The notes under the pieces: generated by a model
Told to the model about the DNA's origin: nothing
The model's input: only the letters and a program-made list of their open reading frames with translations
Database searches by the model: none
From: Burkholderiaceae bacterium
GTDB lineage: Bacteria; Pseudomonadota; Gammaproteobacteria; Burkholderiales; Burkholderiaceae_A
DNA length: 64,000 nt
Reading direction: 5' to 3'
Assembly: GCA_018882795.1 (NCBI GenBank)
Contig: VERJ01000005.1
Coordinates: 1-64,000 of the forward strand
Part shown: piece by piece, positions 13,701-24,478 of the stretch
Numbering within the stretch: the first letter of the stretch is position 1
How the letters are laid out: every line of letters starts with the position of its first letter
Made by a program: the position numbers and the translations under genes

Positions 13701-14389
13701 TGAATGTGGCTACCGACACCCTGGGCGTGAACTCGGACACCATACAGGCGGGGGAATTACTGAACTACGACTTCTACTCGAAGAATCCCGTTAGCGGGTC
13801 AACCAGCCCTCCACAAAGGCCAGGTGCCACCATCGACACGAACCCTGATTACCGGGCTTATGTGGATGAGATTGATATCACGCTCTCACAGCTGAATTCC
13901 GATGAGGATATTGCGATCCTGCTCAAACTCTGGAACCCGGATACGGAGACTGCCACCACCCGGCTGCTACTTGCCGACAGTGCGGGCGACTACACGACTG
14001 CGGGTGCCTACAAGGTTGTGCATGTGGGCAGGGAAGACTACGACAGCACACATTACGATATCTTTGGGCTACAAGTGCTCAGCAGCACCGAATTGCTTAC
14101 CGGGACTGGCTATCGCTTAAGCGACGGTTCAGCCAAGTCTCTCGGGTCAACGGGCACCGGCTATCAAGATACGGCGGACCTGGATGTGTTCAAGATCATC
14201 AAGATCGATATCACCAGCGAAGAGGTCACGCACTATGACGCCGACCTGGTCTTCTCAGGCGAGGTGATCGACCACGATGCGGACTACGATGGTTTCAGCT
14301 TTCAGGTGCACCTGGAGGCTGATGGGTTGCCACCTTTTGAAACCCTGGCCATGGAGATTGCACCCACGCCTGATCCGATGGTGATGTAA
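10757..14389 (+). CDS. Large repeat protein resembling DUF5801/RTX-associated secreted proteins
   Basis: 1210 residues, acidic, rich in Thr, Ser, Asp, Asn and Gly, with almost no Cys. Two tandem repeats of ~180 residues start at F425 and F605 and each run from (E/N)DDGP-x-ITLATPTDT through GADG, VFDLAV and LTQY/LNQY to a Y-D-L-D-T strand and LGGNI; a third DHGP marks the end at ~786. This matches my recollection of DUF5801 repeats in large betaproteobacterial type-I-secreted proteins. The N-terminus (LDETAELQNA, EDANDNDI) also fits that family. No signal peptide, membrane segment or Ca-binding GGxGxDxxx nonapeptides are seen, and no type I secretion genes are nearby. ATG chosen because CGGAG lies 8 bases upstream. 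Function unknown: possibly an extracellular or surface structural protein. Confidence 0.75.
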   Translation: MALLTTGTTTTLDETAELQNAAMSSGITEDANDNDISADQIPAEFLARLTALGADTPSMLALSGYDGTIGDTGANVITYTPIGGSADVYFSDAFGGALDGADSGLATTSGDPILLYTDAENNNVLLGKTTGGDIVFSAYLEQTSNGETGAKIWMVQYEALFNPDANNPDDPVDLENLVHVTVAQDRSFSLENAPSGQNLFVMFGDSEVALVVTGMNPANQSDGASINTGDTVNTSFAAGSTTIGINNQMVNPGEGLYFTFVTGANSDYTVPHLSETEADIEANIAFSGLYDATSARFSIVQLQGDKAATVKFTAMTTAVESGSNFVDGLGDSDDLKVNITSVVVRDANGNDMTSSLDVTNTDGVMTISGIQAGYSIEYQTTAGHNRLLIENTGSEKGTAANFDVDGFHLTDAVTETTEVGSLMRFEDDGPAITLATPTDTITLNTQDADTAGSNYDTDSKDFSGAFSIDTQSFGADGSGSAGVTWDYALGVTSQGMDSELTSHGDAIYLYLVSGKVIGSTASTEGGIDSANTVFDLAVSGAGSVTLTQYNAVDHDAPGASFDYASQLETLGDGKVSLNGTATIADYDLDTDDDVKVLDLGGNISFNDDGPTITLATPTDTVTLNTHDALTIGSAFDTDSKSFAESFGITSSSYGADGVGASATNWAYELAITSQGIDSSLATNSSMIRLFQLASGLVVGSTATVISDVSTENTVFDLAVNSAGVVTLNQYTQINHPTPGADADYESQTIALANNLVTLKASATITDYDLDTAADFKILDLGGNIVFSDHGPNAAFISDLSGPNVADPIYGTYDFSIGADLVNNDEATGIVLQSLTGATAFSSTTPQGRAITDASVTWEGEDDTYVNYSFAFKYYSGPNSETTRDGSGIVIFNKSDGTYMFDVDAPLVGESTYSTSNPLQSFNYDTLGNKSPEIVVQKYADDFYGVLTGQASSPPSKTITLVSGGDLAYSPGETFSNSATGYVNVATDTLGVNSDTIQAGELLNYDFYSKNPVSGSTSPPQRPGATIDTNPDYRAYVDEIDITLSQLNSDEDIAILLKLWNPDTETATTRLLLADSAGDYTTAGAYKVVHVGREDYDSTHYDIFGLQVLSSTELLTGTGYRLSDGSAKSLGSTGTGYQDTADLDVFKIIKIDITSEEVTHYDADLVFSGEVIDHDADYDGFSFQVHLEADGLPPFETLAMEIAPTPDPMVM

Positions 14390-14410
14390 GGCATCAGCCA
14401 CTTCGAAAGG

Positions 14411-14433
14411 ACGGCCCCTCTTTTAGGGGCCGT
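14411..14433 (+). terminator. Hairpin after the repeat-protein gene
   Basis: ACGGCCCCT-CTTTT-AGGGGCCGT: a perfect 9-bp stem 22 bases after the stop codon. No run of T follows on the plus strand (CGGGTAACAC), so it is not a textbook intrinsic terminator, but position and stability fit a transcript 3' end. Confidence 0.6.
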
Positions 14434-14474
14434 CGGGTAACACAAATAAAACGCCGCAAATGACGCGCTGACTC

Positions 14475-16508
<2,034 letters not shown>

Positions 16509-17048
16509 TTAGGCGGAGGATTCTTTTTTGTAGCGCGCCATGCCTTGGGTGATTTCCTGCCGGGCCTCTTCGGGTCCAGCCCAACCCTTCACCTTGACCC
16601 ACTTGCCCTTTTCCAGGTCTTTGTAGTGTTCAAAGAAATGCTGAATAGTGGCAAGGCGCTGGGGATTCACATCCTCGATTTTTTTCCAGTGGCTGTACAT
16701 GCTGAGGATCTTGTCGACCGGCACGGCCAGAAGCTTCGCATCGCCACCCGCCTCGTCCTCCATCATGAGCATACCCAGGGCGCGGCAGCGCACAACGGCA
16801 CCCGGAGCCACAGCAAAGGGGGTCACCACGAGCACATCGACGGGATCCCCATCATCAGAGATGGTCTGGGGTACATAGCCGTAGTTACAGGGATAGTGCA
16901 TTGCGGTAGTCATGAACCGATCCACGAAAAGCGCACCCGTTTCTTTGTCCACCTCGTATTTGACCGGCTCAGAATGCGCGGGTATCTCGATGATGACGTT
17001 GAATTCTTCCGGGGCGCTCTTCCCGGCGGTCACGTTCATTAAGGCCAT
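16509..17048 (-). CDS. ppa: Soluble inorganic pyrophosphatase
   Basis: 179 residues from ATG 17048, chosen because GGGGAG stands 9 bases upstream and the family start ([20 protein letters not shown]) follows; an upstream in-frame start at 17111 would add 21 basic residues. A family I Mg-dependent enzyme: the active-site stretch DGDPVDVLV is seen, with the Lys and Tyr of [14 protein letters not shown] before it. It hydrolyses PPi in the cytoplasm. It is transcribed away from hppA, a membrane pyrophosphatase, so the two opposite solutions to PPi disposal share one 146-base intergenic region. Confidence 0.96.
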   Translation of the reverse strand: MALMNVTAGKSAPEEFNVIIEIPAHSEPVKYEVDKETGALFVDRFMTTAMHYPCNYGYVPQTISDDGDPVDVLVVTPFAVAPGAVVRCRALGMLMMEDEAGGDAKLLAVPVDKILSMYSHWKKIEDVNPQRLATIQHFFEHYKDLEKGKWVKVKGWAGPEEARQEITQGMARYKKESSA

Positions 17049-17194
17049 GTGCGGTGTCTCCCCTGTGTAAAAATAGCGGCTTGCCCTGCGCATTCTAAGG
17101 GATTGCCCCATCCTGCCGGTCCACCGGCCGGGTGGTCGATTTGGGATGCTACTCAGGCTTACGGGACAGGATTTTTTATAAAAAGGAGAACCCC

Positions 17195-19246
17195 ATGTCC
17201 ATGGGACTAAATCTGGCGTTGATTTGTGGCCTGCTGGCCATTGTGTACGGCGTGATTTCCAGCCGATGGATTCTGGCCAAATCGGCTGGAAATCCCCGCA
17301 TGCAGGAAATCGCTGCCGCCATTCAGGCGGGCGCCTCGGCCTACCTGGGCCGGCAATACAGAACGATCGCGATCGTGGGAGTCGTGATCTTCATTCTCAT
17401 TGCCATTATTCCGGGCCTGGGTCTGGACACCGCGATTGGCTTTGCCATCGGTGCGGTGCTCTCAGGAGCGGCTGGCTTTATCGGCATGAATATCAACGTG
17501 CGGGCCAATGTGCGCACCGCCGAGGCAGCCCGTGGCGGGATCAACCCCGCACTGGCGATTGCATTCCAAGGTGGCGCCATCACCGGTATGTTTGTGATCG
17601 GCCTGGGACTGGTAGGCGTGGCGGGCTTTTATGCGTTCGAACTCTCGCGTACCGGCGATGTACTGAAGGCACTCCACCCACTGGTGGGGCTGGCCTTTGG
17701 CTCTTCCCTGATTTCGATCTTCGCGCGTCTGGGAGGCGGTATCTTCACCAAGGGTGCTGACGTGGGCGCAGACCTGGTAGGTAAAGTGGAAGCCGGCATT
17801 CCGGAAGACGACCCCCGCAACCCCGCGGTGATTGCCGATAACGTGGGCGATAACGTGGGCGACTGCGCAGGCATGGCCGCCGACTTGTTTGAAACCTATG
17901 CCGTGACGGTGATTGCCACCATGCTGCTGGGCGCGCTGCTGATGAAGAGCATCGCCGCGGAGGCAGCCATCTACCCCTTGGCCCTTGGCGGAGTTTCTGT
18001 CGTGGCCTCGATCATCGGCTGCTTCTTTGTGAAATATTCGGGCACCGGCAAGATCATGACCGCGCTCTACAAGGGACTTATCGTTGCCGCAGTACTCTCG
18101 ATCGGCGCGTTTTACTTTGTCACGCAATGGATCATGGGTGGTGCTGCCGCCGCTGTCCCCGGCATGACAGTGATGAATCTATGGCTGGCTTCTGTGGTGG
18201 GCATTGCGCTCACCGCTGCCATGGTGGTGATCACCGAGTACTACACCGCAACTGAATACGCGCCGGTGCGTCATGTGGCCGCAGCCTCGGAGACGGGACA
18301 TGCCACCAATATCATCGCTGGTATCGCGGTGTCGATGCGGTCGACCGCGCTGCCCGTACTCTCGGTCTGCGTGGCGATCTTTGCAGCTTATGCGTTGGCC
18401 GGCCTCTATGGCATCGCCATTGCAGCAACCTCTATGCTGTCGATGGCCGGCATCATCGTGGCCTTGGACGCATACGGCCCGATTACCGATAACGCCGGTG
18501 GTATTGCGGAAATGGCTGAATTGCCGAAAGAAGTGCGCAATGTGACCGATCCACTCGATGCCGTGGGTAATACCACCAAGGCCGTAACCAAGGGCTACGC
18601 GATTGGCTCTGCAGGCCTTGCTGCACTGGTGCTGTTTGCCGACTACACCCATGCGCTGGAAGGCATGGGCCAGGCGATCAAGTTTGATCTCTCCGATCAC
18701 GAAGTGATCATTGGCCTCTTTATCGGCGGCATGATTCCTTATCTCTTTGGCGCGATGGCCATGGAAGCCGTTGGCCGCTGCGCAGGCGCCGTAGTCAATG
18801 AAGTGCGTCGTCAGTTCCGCGAGATCAAGGGCATCATGGAAGGCACCGGCAAGCCCGAGTACCACACCGCGGTGGACCTGCTCACCAAAGCCGCAATTAA
18901 GGAAATGATCATTCCTTCGCTGCTGCCAGTGGTGGTGCCCGTGGTGGTAGGCCTAGTGCTGGGGCCCAAGGCCTTGGGTGGCATGCTGATGGGCACAATC
19001 GTGACTGGCCTCTTCGTAGCCGTGTCGATGTGTACTGGTGGTGGCGCCTGGGATAACGCCAAGAAGTACATTGAGGACGGCAATCATGGCGGCAAAGGAT
19101 CCGATGCACATAAAGCTGCTGTGACGGGCGATACCGTGGGCGATCCTTACAAGGACACGGCCGGCCCCGCCGTCAACCCGCTGATCAAGATCATCAACAT
19201 CGTGGCACTGTTGATTGTGCCGATCCTGCCGGTGGTCGCGAAGTAA
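17195..19246 (+). CDS. hppA: Membrane proton-translocating pyrophosphatase
   Basis: 683 residues from ATG 17195, preceded by AAGGAG at 7 bases; an in-frame start at 17132 gives a non-conserved extension. About 16 hydrophobic segments. Catalytic loop [20 protein letters not shown] and [17 protein letters not shown] are intact. It couples PPi hydrolysis to proton export. The motif [10 protein letters not shown] has Lys where K+-dependent members have Ala (GNTTAA), so this is predicted to be the K+-independent H+-pumping class. The gene ends at a hairpin shared with convergent hemY. Confidence 0.96.
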   Translation: MSMGLNLALICGLLAIVYGVISSRWILAKSAGNPRMQEIAAAIQAGASAYLGRQYRTIAIVGVVIFILIAIIPGLGLDTAIGFAIGAVLSGAAGFIGMNINVRANVRTAEAARGGINPALAIAFQGGAITGMFVIGLGLVGVAGFYAFELSRTGDVLKALHPLVGLAFGSSLISIFARLGGGIFTKGADVGADLVGKVEAGIPEDDPRNPAVIADNVGDNVGDCAGMAADLFETYAVTVIATMLLGALLMKSIAAEAAIYPLALGGVSVVASIIGCFFVKYSGTGKIMTALYKGLIVAAVLSIGAFYFVTQWIMGGAAAAVPGMTVMNLWLASVVGIALTAAMVVITEYYTATEYAPVRHVAAASETGHATNIIAGIAVSMRSTALPVLSVCVAIFAAYALAGLYGIAIAATSMLSMAGIIVALDAYGPITDNAGGIAEMAELPKEVRNVTDPLDAVGNTTKAVTKGYAIGSAGLAALVLFADYTHALEGMGQAIKFDLSDHEVIIGLFIGGMIPYLFGAMAMEAVGRCAGAVVNEVRRQFREIKGIMEGTGKPEYHTAVDLLTKAAIKEMIIPSLLPVVVPVVVGLVLGPKALGGMLMGTIVTGLFVAVSMCTGGGAWDNAKKYIEDGNHGGKGSDAHKAAVTGDTVGDPYKDTAGPAVNPLIKIINIVALLIVPILPVVAK

Positions 19247-19267
19247 AACTGCCAAGGTGTCTGCCTG

Positions 19268-19293
19268 GGTGTCAGACACCGAAGTCTGACACC
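19268..19293. terminator. Hairpin between convergent hppA and hemY
   Basis: GGTGTCAGAC-ACCGAA-GTCTGACACC, a perfect 10-bp stem in the 46-base gap between the two stop codons, touching the hemY stop. No T-run on either side, so termination would need to be Rho-assisted, or the hairpin may just protect 3' ends. Confidence 0.45.
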
Positions 19294-20387
19294 TAAGACG
19301 TCAACTGAGCCGCCGCCTTCCAATGGAATGCGGCGGTTTCTTTTTCTGAGAGACTCTCGGCCACTTCGGCAAGCGCCAGATGGGTGGCCAACATCGGCTT
19401 GATGCGCAGTGATGCCTCCAAATGCTGTCGGGCCTTGCCCCAGAGCGCCTGTCGCTGACACAGCCTGCCCATCGCCCAATTGAGCTCTGCATCGCGCGGC
19501 TGCTGACGCAGCCAGGACTCCAGCCGGATCAGCTGTTCTTTTGCATTACCTTCACAGCGGCCATACAGAAATGCCAGGCCTGAGTCCCATTGAGTCTTCA
19601 GTGTGGCCTCGATCAATTCGATGGCCTCCTGGTGTCGACCCAGACCAATCCAGGCATCGGCCACCTCACGCTTTAATCCCAGCGCTAAAACAGAAGGAAT
19701 CGCCTTGCGGTTTTCAAGCAGGCGGGCAATGCGCAGCACTTCATCCCAGCGGCCCTGCTGCTGATTCGCCCGCAGTGCAAGCCTTAGGGTATGGACATTG
19801 CGACGATCACCACGTGTGAGTGGTGCTAGGGCTGCAAGCGCCCGCTGGCCCTTGTGATCATCGATGGCAAATTCCGCCTCAAGCAATGCGGCCAGGGTGG
19901 AATCCTTCATCGCGGGATCGGGTGCACCGATGCGCAGAGACTCCACAAAATCATCACGCAGCACGGTGTCGCGCAATCGATGGGCAGCCCCTGCTGCCAA
20001 CGCATTAGACGCCACCAAGGCAAGAGGCACCTGACGGGCCAGGTCTTCATCTTCCTGTATCACTCGGGCCGCCTTCACCACGCGGGCAAATCGACCCTCG
20101 AAAAAATCAACCGTCAAGTCTGAGAGCTTGCGCAGACGTTGATCCTGAAGACGTCGCTTGCGATACCGTCGCACCCGGTCGGGAATATCCAAGACCTCCA
20201 CTACGACCCGCGCCAAAATCAGCAACAATGCAAATACCAGCACCAGACCGATCAATGCCACTTCCAGCGACATATCGATTCGGTAAGGCGGTAGCCAGAG
20301 CGTGACATTGCCCCAGGTGAGTTCCAGCAGCATGGCTGCGGCAACCCCCAACACGATAACAACAACAAAAATCACAAGCCGCTTCAT
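19293..20387 (-). CDS. hemY: HemY-type tetratricopeptide membrane protein
   Basis: 364 residues. Two N-terminal membrane segments (residues ~3-25 and ~42-62) followed by a basic stretch (DRVRRYRKRRLQDQRLRKL) and TPR-like helices. This is the proteobacterial HemY of the hemCDXY operon, not the Bacillus protoporphyrinogen oxidase of the same name; its role in haem synthesis is ill-defined, perhaps scaffolding of late enzymes at the membrane. The start overlaps hemX by 4 bases. Confidence 0.92.
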   Translation of the reverse strand: MKRLVIFVVVIVLGVAAAMLLELTWGNVTLWLPPYRIDMSLEVALIGLVLVFALLLILARVVVEVLDIPDRVRRYRKRRLQDQRLRKLSDLTVDFFEGRFARVVKAARVIQEDEDLARQVPLALVASNALAAGAAHRLRDTVLRDDFVESLRIGAPDPAMKDSTLAALLEAEFAIDDHKGQRALAALAPLTRGDRRNVHTLRLALRANQQQGRWDEVLRIARLLENRKAIPSVLALGLKREVADAWIGLGRHQEAIELIEATLKTQWDSGLAFLYGRCEGNAKEQLIRLESWLRQQPRDAELNWAMGRLCQRQALWGKARQHLEASLRIKPMLATHLALAEVAESLSEKETAAFHWKAAAQLTS

Positions 20388-21217
20388 TGCGTCGATTTCG
20401 CAGGGGCAGGTCTCAGGGCCTCTAGGGCATCAGCAAGCGAGAGCCTCGGTGGTAGCGGCATTTTCTCGGAAAGCATCTTTAAGCCCGCAAGCGTCTTTTT
20501 GTGGGCCATCACCTTGCTGTTCTGCGGATCAAATACATCGCCGAGAATTTTTTCTGCCTGTGCAATATCGAGCGCAAAAATCTTGTCTTGACGCGACACC
20601 AAGGCAAGACGGGCGGACAACAGCCTCAGCCGTAAGCGCTCAGTAACGAGGGCGCCCTGCTCGGGCGTAAGAAACACGGCCTCGGGATTTTCGACCCGCC
20701 GGATCCTGACCAGCTCAGAAAAGCGCGACTGCAACCCAGCGACGATCTCCTTCAGACTGGGAAACCCCAATTCGACTAAAGCCCGTTCAGCATCCGATGG
20801 CACAGACTTCAGCGGCATCGGACTTGAGATCAACGGCAGGCTGTCGATATCCATGATGATGGCCTCAATCTGCATCGCGGCCTGGGCCAGATCCAGACCG
20901 CCTGCAGCCAAAAGCCGCTGACGGTCCACTGCCAATGCCAGCCGCAGGGGCACCAATTTTTCCTGCGCTGGCTGGCGCGCAATCCGTGCGTCCAGCACAT
21001 CCAACATGGCAAGCGCGCCTTTGGTATTGCCCGTGGTCAACAGGCTGTCTGATAGCAATCGTACCGAGGCCTGCATCTCGGCGAGCCACTGTTCATCGAC
21101 CTCACCGGTCTGAGACTGATCCGACCCTATCGTTGATCGCTCAAGCGCCCACCAGCCCAAGCCTAATAATAGTGCGAGGCTGATGATTGCCAGCAGTGCC
21201 TTACCAGTTGATTTCAT
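20384..21217 (-). CDS. hemX: HemX-like membrane protein
   Basis: 277 residues from ATG 21217, the start whose first residues (MKSTGKALLAIISLALLLGL) give the single N-terminal membrane anchor; this overlaps the hemD 3' end by 17 bases. A further upstream start would place a non-conserved peptide before the anchor. The periplasmic part is mostly helical with a probable coiled coil. Often annotated uroporphyrin-III methyltransferase, but there is no SAM-binding methyltransferase domain here, so that name would mislead. It belongs to the hemCDXY operon. Confidence 0.88.
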   Translation of the reverse strand: MKSTGKALLAIISLALLLGLGWWALERSTIGSDQSQTGEVDEQWLAEMQASVRLLSDSLLTTGNTKGALAMLDVLDARIARQPAQEKLVPLRLALAVDRQRLLAAGGLDLAQAAMQIEAIIMDIDSLPLISSPMPLKSVPSDAERALVELGFPSLKEIVAGLQSRFSELVRIRRVENPEAVFLTPEQGALVTERLRLRLLSARLALVSRQDKIFALDIAQAEKILGDVFDPQNSKVMAHKKTLAGLKMLSEKMPLPPRLSLADALEALRPAPAKSTQ

Positions 21218-22013
21218 GCTCAAACAGATCCCGTTCCAGAACATCGGCCCCAAGCCGCACACGCCGAATCATGCCAATACCAAGCGCCTTAAGCTGCTCG
21301 GCAATCAAGGCATGGTGCGTGCACCAGATGGTCTGCGTCAACACAAGGCCGTGTGCGCGAAAAAGTTCAACCAAACGCCGGGCCAGTGCCGATGAGGACA
21401 CCACCAAACCGATCTCGCCAGGCTTTGCAGCAGCCAGCTCGGACCAGACGGACTCTGGCCACTGCACATCGACCCGACGGTACATGCGGCCCGACAAAAC
21501 CCGCGCGCCGCGCCGGGCAAAGCCCTCGCGGAGAATGGGCCGATTGCCTTCAGCCTCGGCCAGCAACAGGGTCTGGCAGTGCCAGTCCAGTCCCTCCTGC
21601 TGGGCCAATGCGTCGAAGGCGGCCAACAGGCCCTGCGCATCAGCCCGATCGGCTTCATCTGCAATCAGAACCTGTGCCGCAAGCACACGCCATGGATGGG
21701 GCCCAGAAGCCCGATGGGCGACCTCGGAAAGCAACTGATCACGGGTGCCAGCGCCAACTGCTGCGAGGCGAACTCCGGTCTCCTGCAGCAAATGAAGTCC
21801 TGTGTGCTCAGACCACTGCGCGAATGCGCGAACACTGCCTGGGCTGGTGAACACCAACCACGGACAGGCTGCAGACTTCAGTTCCGCAAGCAACGCTGCA
21901 TCGGCAGGCAGCAGCTCAAGGTGCTGCATCGGCATGGGGCGCAACCGCTCATGTGCACCAGAGGACGATTGCGACACAGCCCAGTCAGGACGAACAATCC
22001 AGGCTTGGCGCAT
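21201..22013 (-). CDS. hemD: Uroporphyrinogen-III synthase
   Basis: 270 residues. It cyclises hydroxymethylbilane with inversion of ring D. The family is poorly conserved; supporting signs are the length, the N-terminal AWIVRP strand, the central WLVFTSPGSVRAFAQW and C-terminal LVVSSSALARRLVELF stretches, and the position between hemC (23-base gap) and hemX. Confidence 0.9.
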   Translation of the reverse strand: MRQAWIVRPDWAVSQSSSGAHERLRPMPMQHLELLPADAALLAELKSAACPWLVFTSPGSVRAFAQWSEHTGLHLLQETGVRLAAVGAGTRDQLLSEVAHRASGPHPWRVLAAQVLIADEADRADAQGLLAAFDALAQQEGLDWHCQTLLLAEAEGNRPILREGFARRGARVLSGRMYRRVDVQWPESVWSELAAAKPGEIGLVVSSSALARRLVELFRAHGLVLTQTIWCTHHALIAEQLKALGIGMIRRVRLGADVLERDLFEHEINW

Positions 22014-22036
22014 CAGGTGCCGAGCAAAGAACGTGA

Positions 22037-22951
22037 CTAGGCCAGGCCCAGCGACTGGAGGATCTGCTGGGCGCCCTGATCAGAGAGATGCTGCGCAGCC
22101 TGCAGGCCTAGGGCCTCGGGGTCTTGCCCGAGACATTCCGTACGCAACACCCGCGAGCCATCGGTCATGGCCACCAGGGCCCGTAGCCGCAGCGTTTTGC
22201 CATCGGGTTCCGTCACGCAATAGGCCGCAAGCGGCACCTGGCAGCTTCCACCCAAGGCCCGCGAGACAGCCCGTTCGGCGCGGACCTCCAAAAACGTACG
22301 CTCATCGGCAAGGGGCCTGAGTGCCTGACGAATCGCATCGCCATCAGCACGAATCTCAATGCCCAGGGCGCCCTGACCGGCGGCGGGCAGCAGCACATCG
22401 GGAGCCACGATCTGGCGAATTCGCTGGGCCAGGCCCAGGCGCTTAAGCCCTGCGGCTGCAAGAATGATGGCCTGCATATCGCCGCGATCCAGCTTCGAGA
22501 GCCGGGTATCAAGATTGCCCCGCAGCGGAACAATCTGCAGATGGGGATAACGGGCCCGCAGCTGGGCCTCGCGGCGCAGGCTTGATGTGCCCACCACAGC
22601 CCCATCGGGCAGGTCATCCAGCGACGCAAATTGGTTGGATACAAAGGCATCTCGCGGGTCTTCTCGACTCATCACGCAGGCCAATTCGAACCCCGCCGGC
22701 AACTCCATAGGCACATCTTTAAGGGAATGAACGGCAAGATGGACTCGGCCCTCTTCTAGGGCAGTCTCAAGTTCCTTCACAAAGAGGCCCTTGCCCCCCA
22801 CCTTCGATAGCGTGCGATCGAGAATCTGGTCGCCACGGGTGGTCATGCCCAGGATCTCGACCGGGCTTCCAGAGGCTTTGGCCAACAGGGCCTGGACATG
22901 TTCGGCCTGCCACATGGCCAGCCGGCTTTCACGCGATGCAATAATCCACAT
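22037..22951 (-). CDS. hemC: Hydroxymethylbilane synthase (porphobilinogen deaminase)
   Basis: 304 residues from ATG 22951, giving the family start [18 protein letters not shown]; a longer reading to 23134 would run through the argH coding region. It polymerises four porphobilinogens in the cytoplasm. The signature [18 protein letters not shown], the catalytic Asp region [11 protein letters not shown] and the dipyrromethane-cofactor Cys in [14 protein letters not shown] are all visible. First gene of hemC-D-X-Y. Only 21 bases separate its start from that of divergent argH, so its promoter must lie within argH codons. Confidence 0.95.
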   Translation of the reverse strand: MWIIASRESRLAMWQAEHVQALLAKASGSPVEILGMTTRGDQILDRTLSKVGGKGLFVKELETALEEGRVHLAVHSLKDVPMELPAGFELACVMSREDPRDAFVSNQFASLDDLPDGAVVGTSSLRREAQLRARYPHLQIVPLRGNLDTRLSKLDRGDMQAIILAAAGLKRLGLAQRIRQIVAPDVLLPAAGQGALGIEIRADGDAIRQALRPLADERTFLEVRAERAVSRALGGSCQVPLAAYCVTEPDGKTLRLRALVAMTDGSRVLRTECLGQDPEALGLQAAQHLSDQGAQQILQSLGLA

Positions 22952-22972
22952 ATTCCGAAGTGTATCAATCAA

Positions 22973-24367
22973 ATGACAGAACAATTTTCCAAGAAAAACC
23001 AAGGCTGGTCCGGCCGGTTCAGCGAGCCGGTGTCCGCGCTTGTGCAGCGCTATACAGGTTCCGTATTTTTCGATCAGCGGCTCGCCCTGTTTGATATTGA
23101 AGGGTCTCTTGCGCATGCAGAGATGCTTGCCCATGTGGGACTAATCTCGGCCAAAGATCTTCAGGGTATCCAGGGCGGACTAAATCAGATCCGCCAAGAA
23201 ATTGAATCGGGTCAGTTCCAATGGTCGCTCGATCTGGAGGATGTGCACCTGAATATCGAAAAGCGCCTGACCGATCTGATCGGTGATGCCGGCAAGCGGC
23301 TGCACACCGCCAGAAGCCGCAACGACCAGGTCGCCACCGACATTCGGCTGTGGGTGCGCCACACGATTGATGAGATCCATCAAGCGCTGACAGCACTAAA
23401 GACTGCACTGCTTGATCAGGCCGAACGGCATGCCGACACCATCATGCCGGGCTTTACACATCTGCAGGTGGCCCAGCCGGTCACGCTTGGCCACCATCTG
23501 CTCGCCTATGTCGAGATGCTCTCTCGCGACGAAAGCCGGCTTGCCGACTGTAGAGCGCGGGCCAATGTCCTGCCCCTCGGTGCGGCTGCGCTGGCGGGCA
23601 CGTCCTATCCGATTGATCGTGAGCGGGTCGCCAGAACGCTGGGGTTTGATGGTGTCTGCCAGAACTCTCTGGATGCCGTAAGTGATCGCGACTTTGCGAT
23701 TGAGTTCACCGCCTGCTGCGCACTCATCATGACCCACATCTCGCGGCTATCAGAGGAACTGATTCTCTGGATGACACCGCGCATCGGATTTATTGATCTT
23801 GCTGATCGTTTCTGCACGGGCTCATCGATCATGCCGCAGAAAAAGAACCCGGATGTGCCCGAGCTTGCGCGCGGAAAATCCGGCCGTGTTTATGGGCATC
23901 TGATGGCACTGCTCACATTGATGAAGGGCCAGCCCCTGGCCTATAACAAAGACAACCAGGAAGACAAGGAACCACTGTTTGATGCCGCTGACACGGTGCT
24001 CGATACCCTGCGGGTCTTTGCCGAAATGATGGCGGGCATTCAGGTGAAGGATCAGGCCATGCGTTCGGCTGCATTCGAGGGCTATTCCACTGCAACCGAT
24101 CTTGCCGACTATCTAGTAAAAAAAGGCCTGCCCTTTCGGGATGCGCACGAGGCCGTGGCCCTGGCCGTGAAGGCAGGCATTGCCCAGCAAAAGGATCTCT
24201 CCGAACTCTCTCTGGAGGCGCTGCAGGCCTTTTCGCCCTTGATCGGACCCGATGTCCACGAGGTGCTGAAGGTAGAAGGCTCGGTGGCGGCCAGGGACCA
24301 TGTAGGCGGGACCGCGCCCAGCCAGGTCCGGGCGCAGATCCGGAGGCACCGCGCTAAAAGAGACTGA
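22973..24367 (+). CDS. argH: Argininosuccinate lyase
   Basis: 464 residues from ATG 22973; the residues upstream in the longer frame are not family-like. It releases arginine and fumarate from argininosuccinate. The fumarase/ASL superfamily signature [12 protein letters not shown] is intact, as are the N-terminal WSGRFSEP and the [12 protein letters not shown] region. Divergent from hemC with almost no intergenic DNA, an order seen in many betaproteobacteria. Confidence 0.97.
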   Translation: MTEQFSKKNQGWSGRFSEPVSALVQRYTGSVFFDQRLALFDIEGSLAHAEMLAHVGLISAKDLQGIQGGLNQIRQEIESGQFQWSLDLEDVHLNIEKRLTDLIGDAGKRLHTARSRNDQVATDIRLWVRHTIDEIHQALTALKTALLDQAERHADTIMPGFTHLQVAQPVTLGHHLLAYVEMLSRDESRLADCRARANVLPLGAAALAGTSYPIDRERVARTLGFDGVCQNSLDAVSDRDFAIEFTACCALIMTHISRLSEELILWMTPRIGFIDLADRFCTGSSIMPQKKNPDVPELARGKSGRVYGHLMALLTLMKGQPLAYNKDNQEDKEPLFDAADTVLDTLRVFAEMMAGIQVKDQAMRSAAFEGYSTATDLADYLVKKGLPFRDAHEAVALAVKAGIAQQKDLSELSLEALQAFSPLIGPDVHEVLKVEGSVAARDHVGGTAPSQVRAQIRRHRAKRD

Positions 24368-24478
24368 TCTAAGGAGAGCCCTAATCCACAGGGACCAGTT
24401 TTTGAGTTAAAACCAGGGCCTTGTGCAAGACCGTCGATCCATCGACACCCCGACAAACAACATCAAAAGGAGCGTTTT

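Noticed and set aside
10757-14389. Calling the large repeat protein an RTX toxin
   Set aside because: No GGxGxDxxx nonapeptides, no toxin domain, no acyltransferase or secretion genes adjacent.
19293-20387. Annotating HemY as protoporphyrinogen oxidase
   Set aside because: No FAD-binding GxGxxG motif; it is the TPR-type membrane protein of the proteobacterial operon.
20384-21217. Annotating HemX as uroporphyrinogen-III C-methyltransferase
   Set aside because: No SAM-binding methyltransferase domain; only an anchor and a helical periplasmic part.
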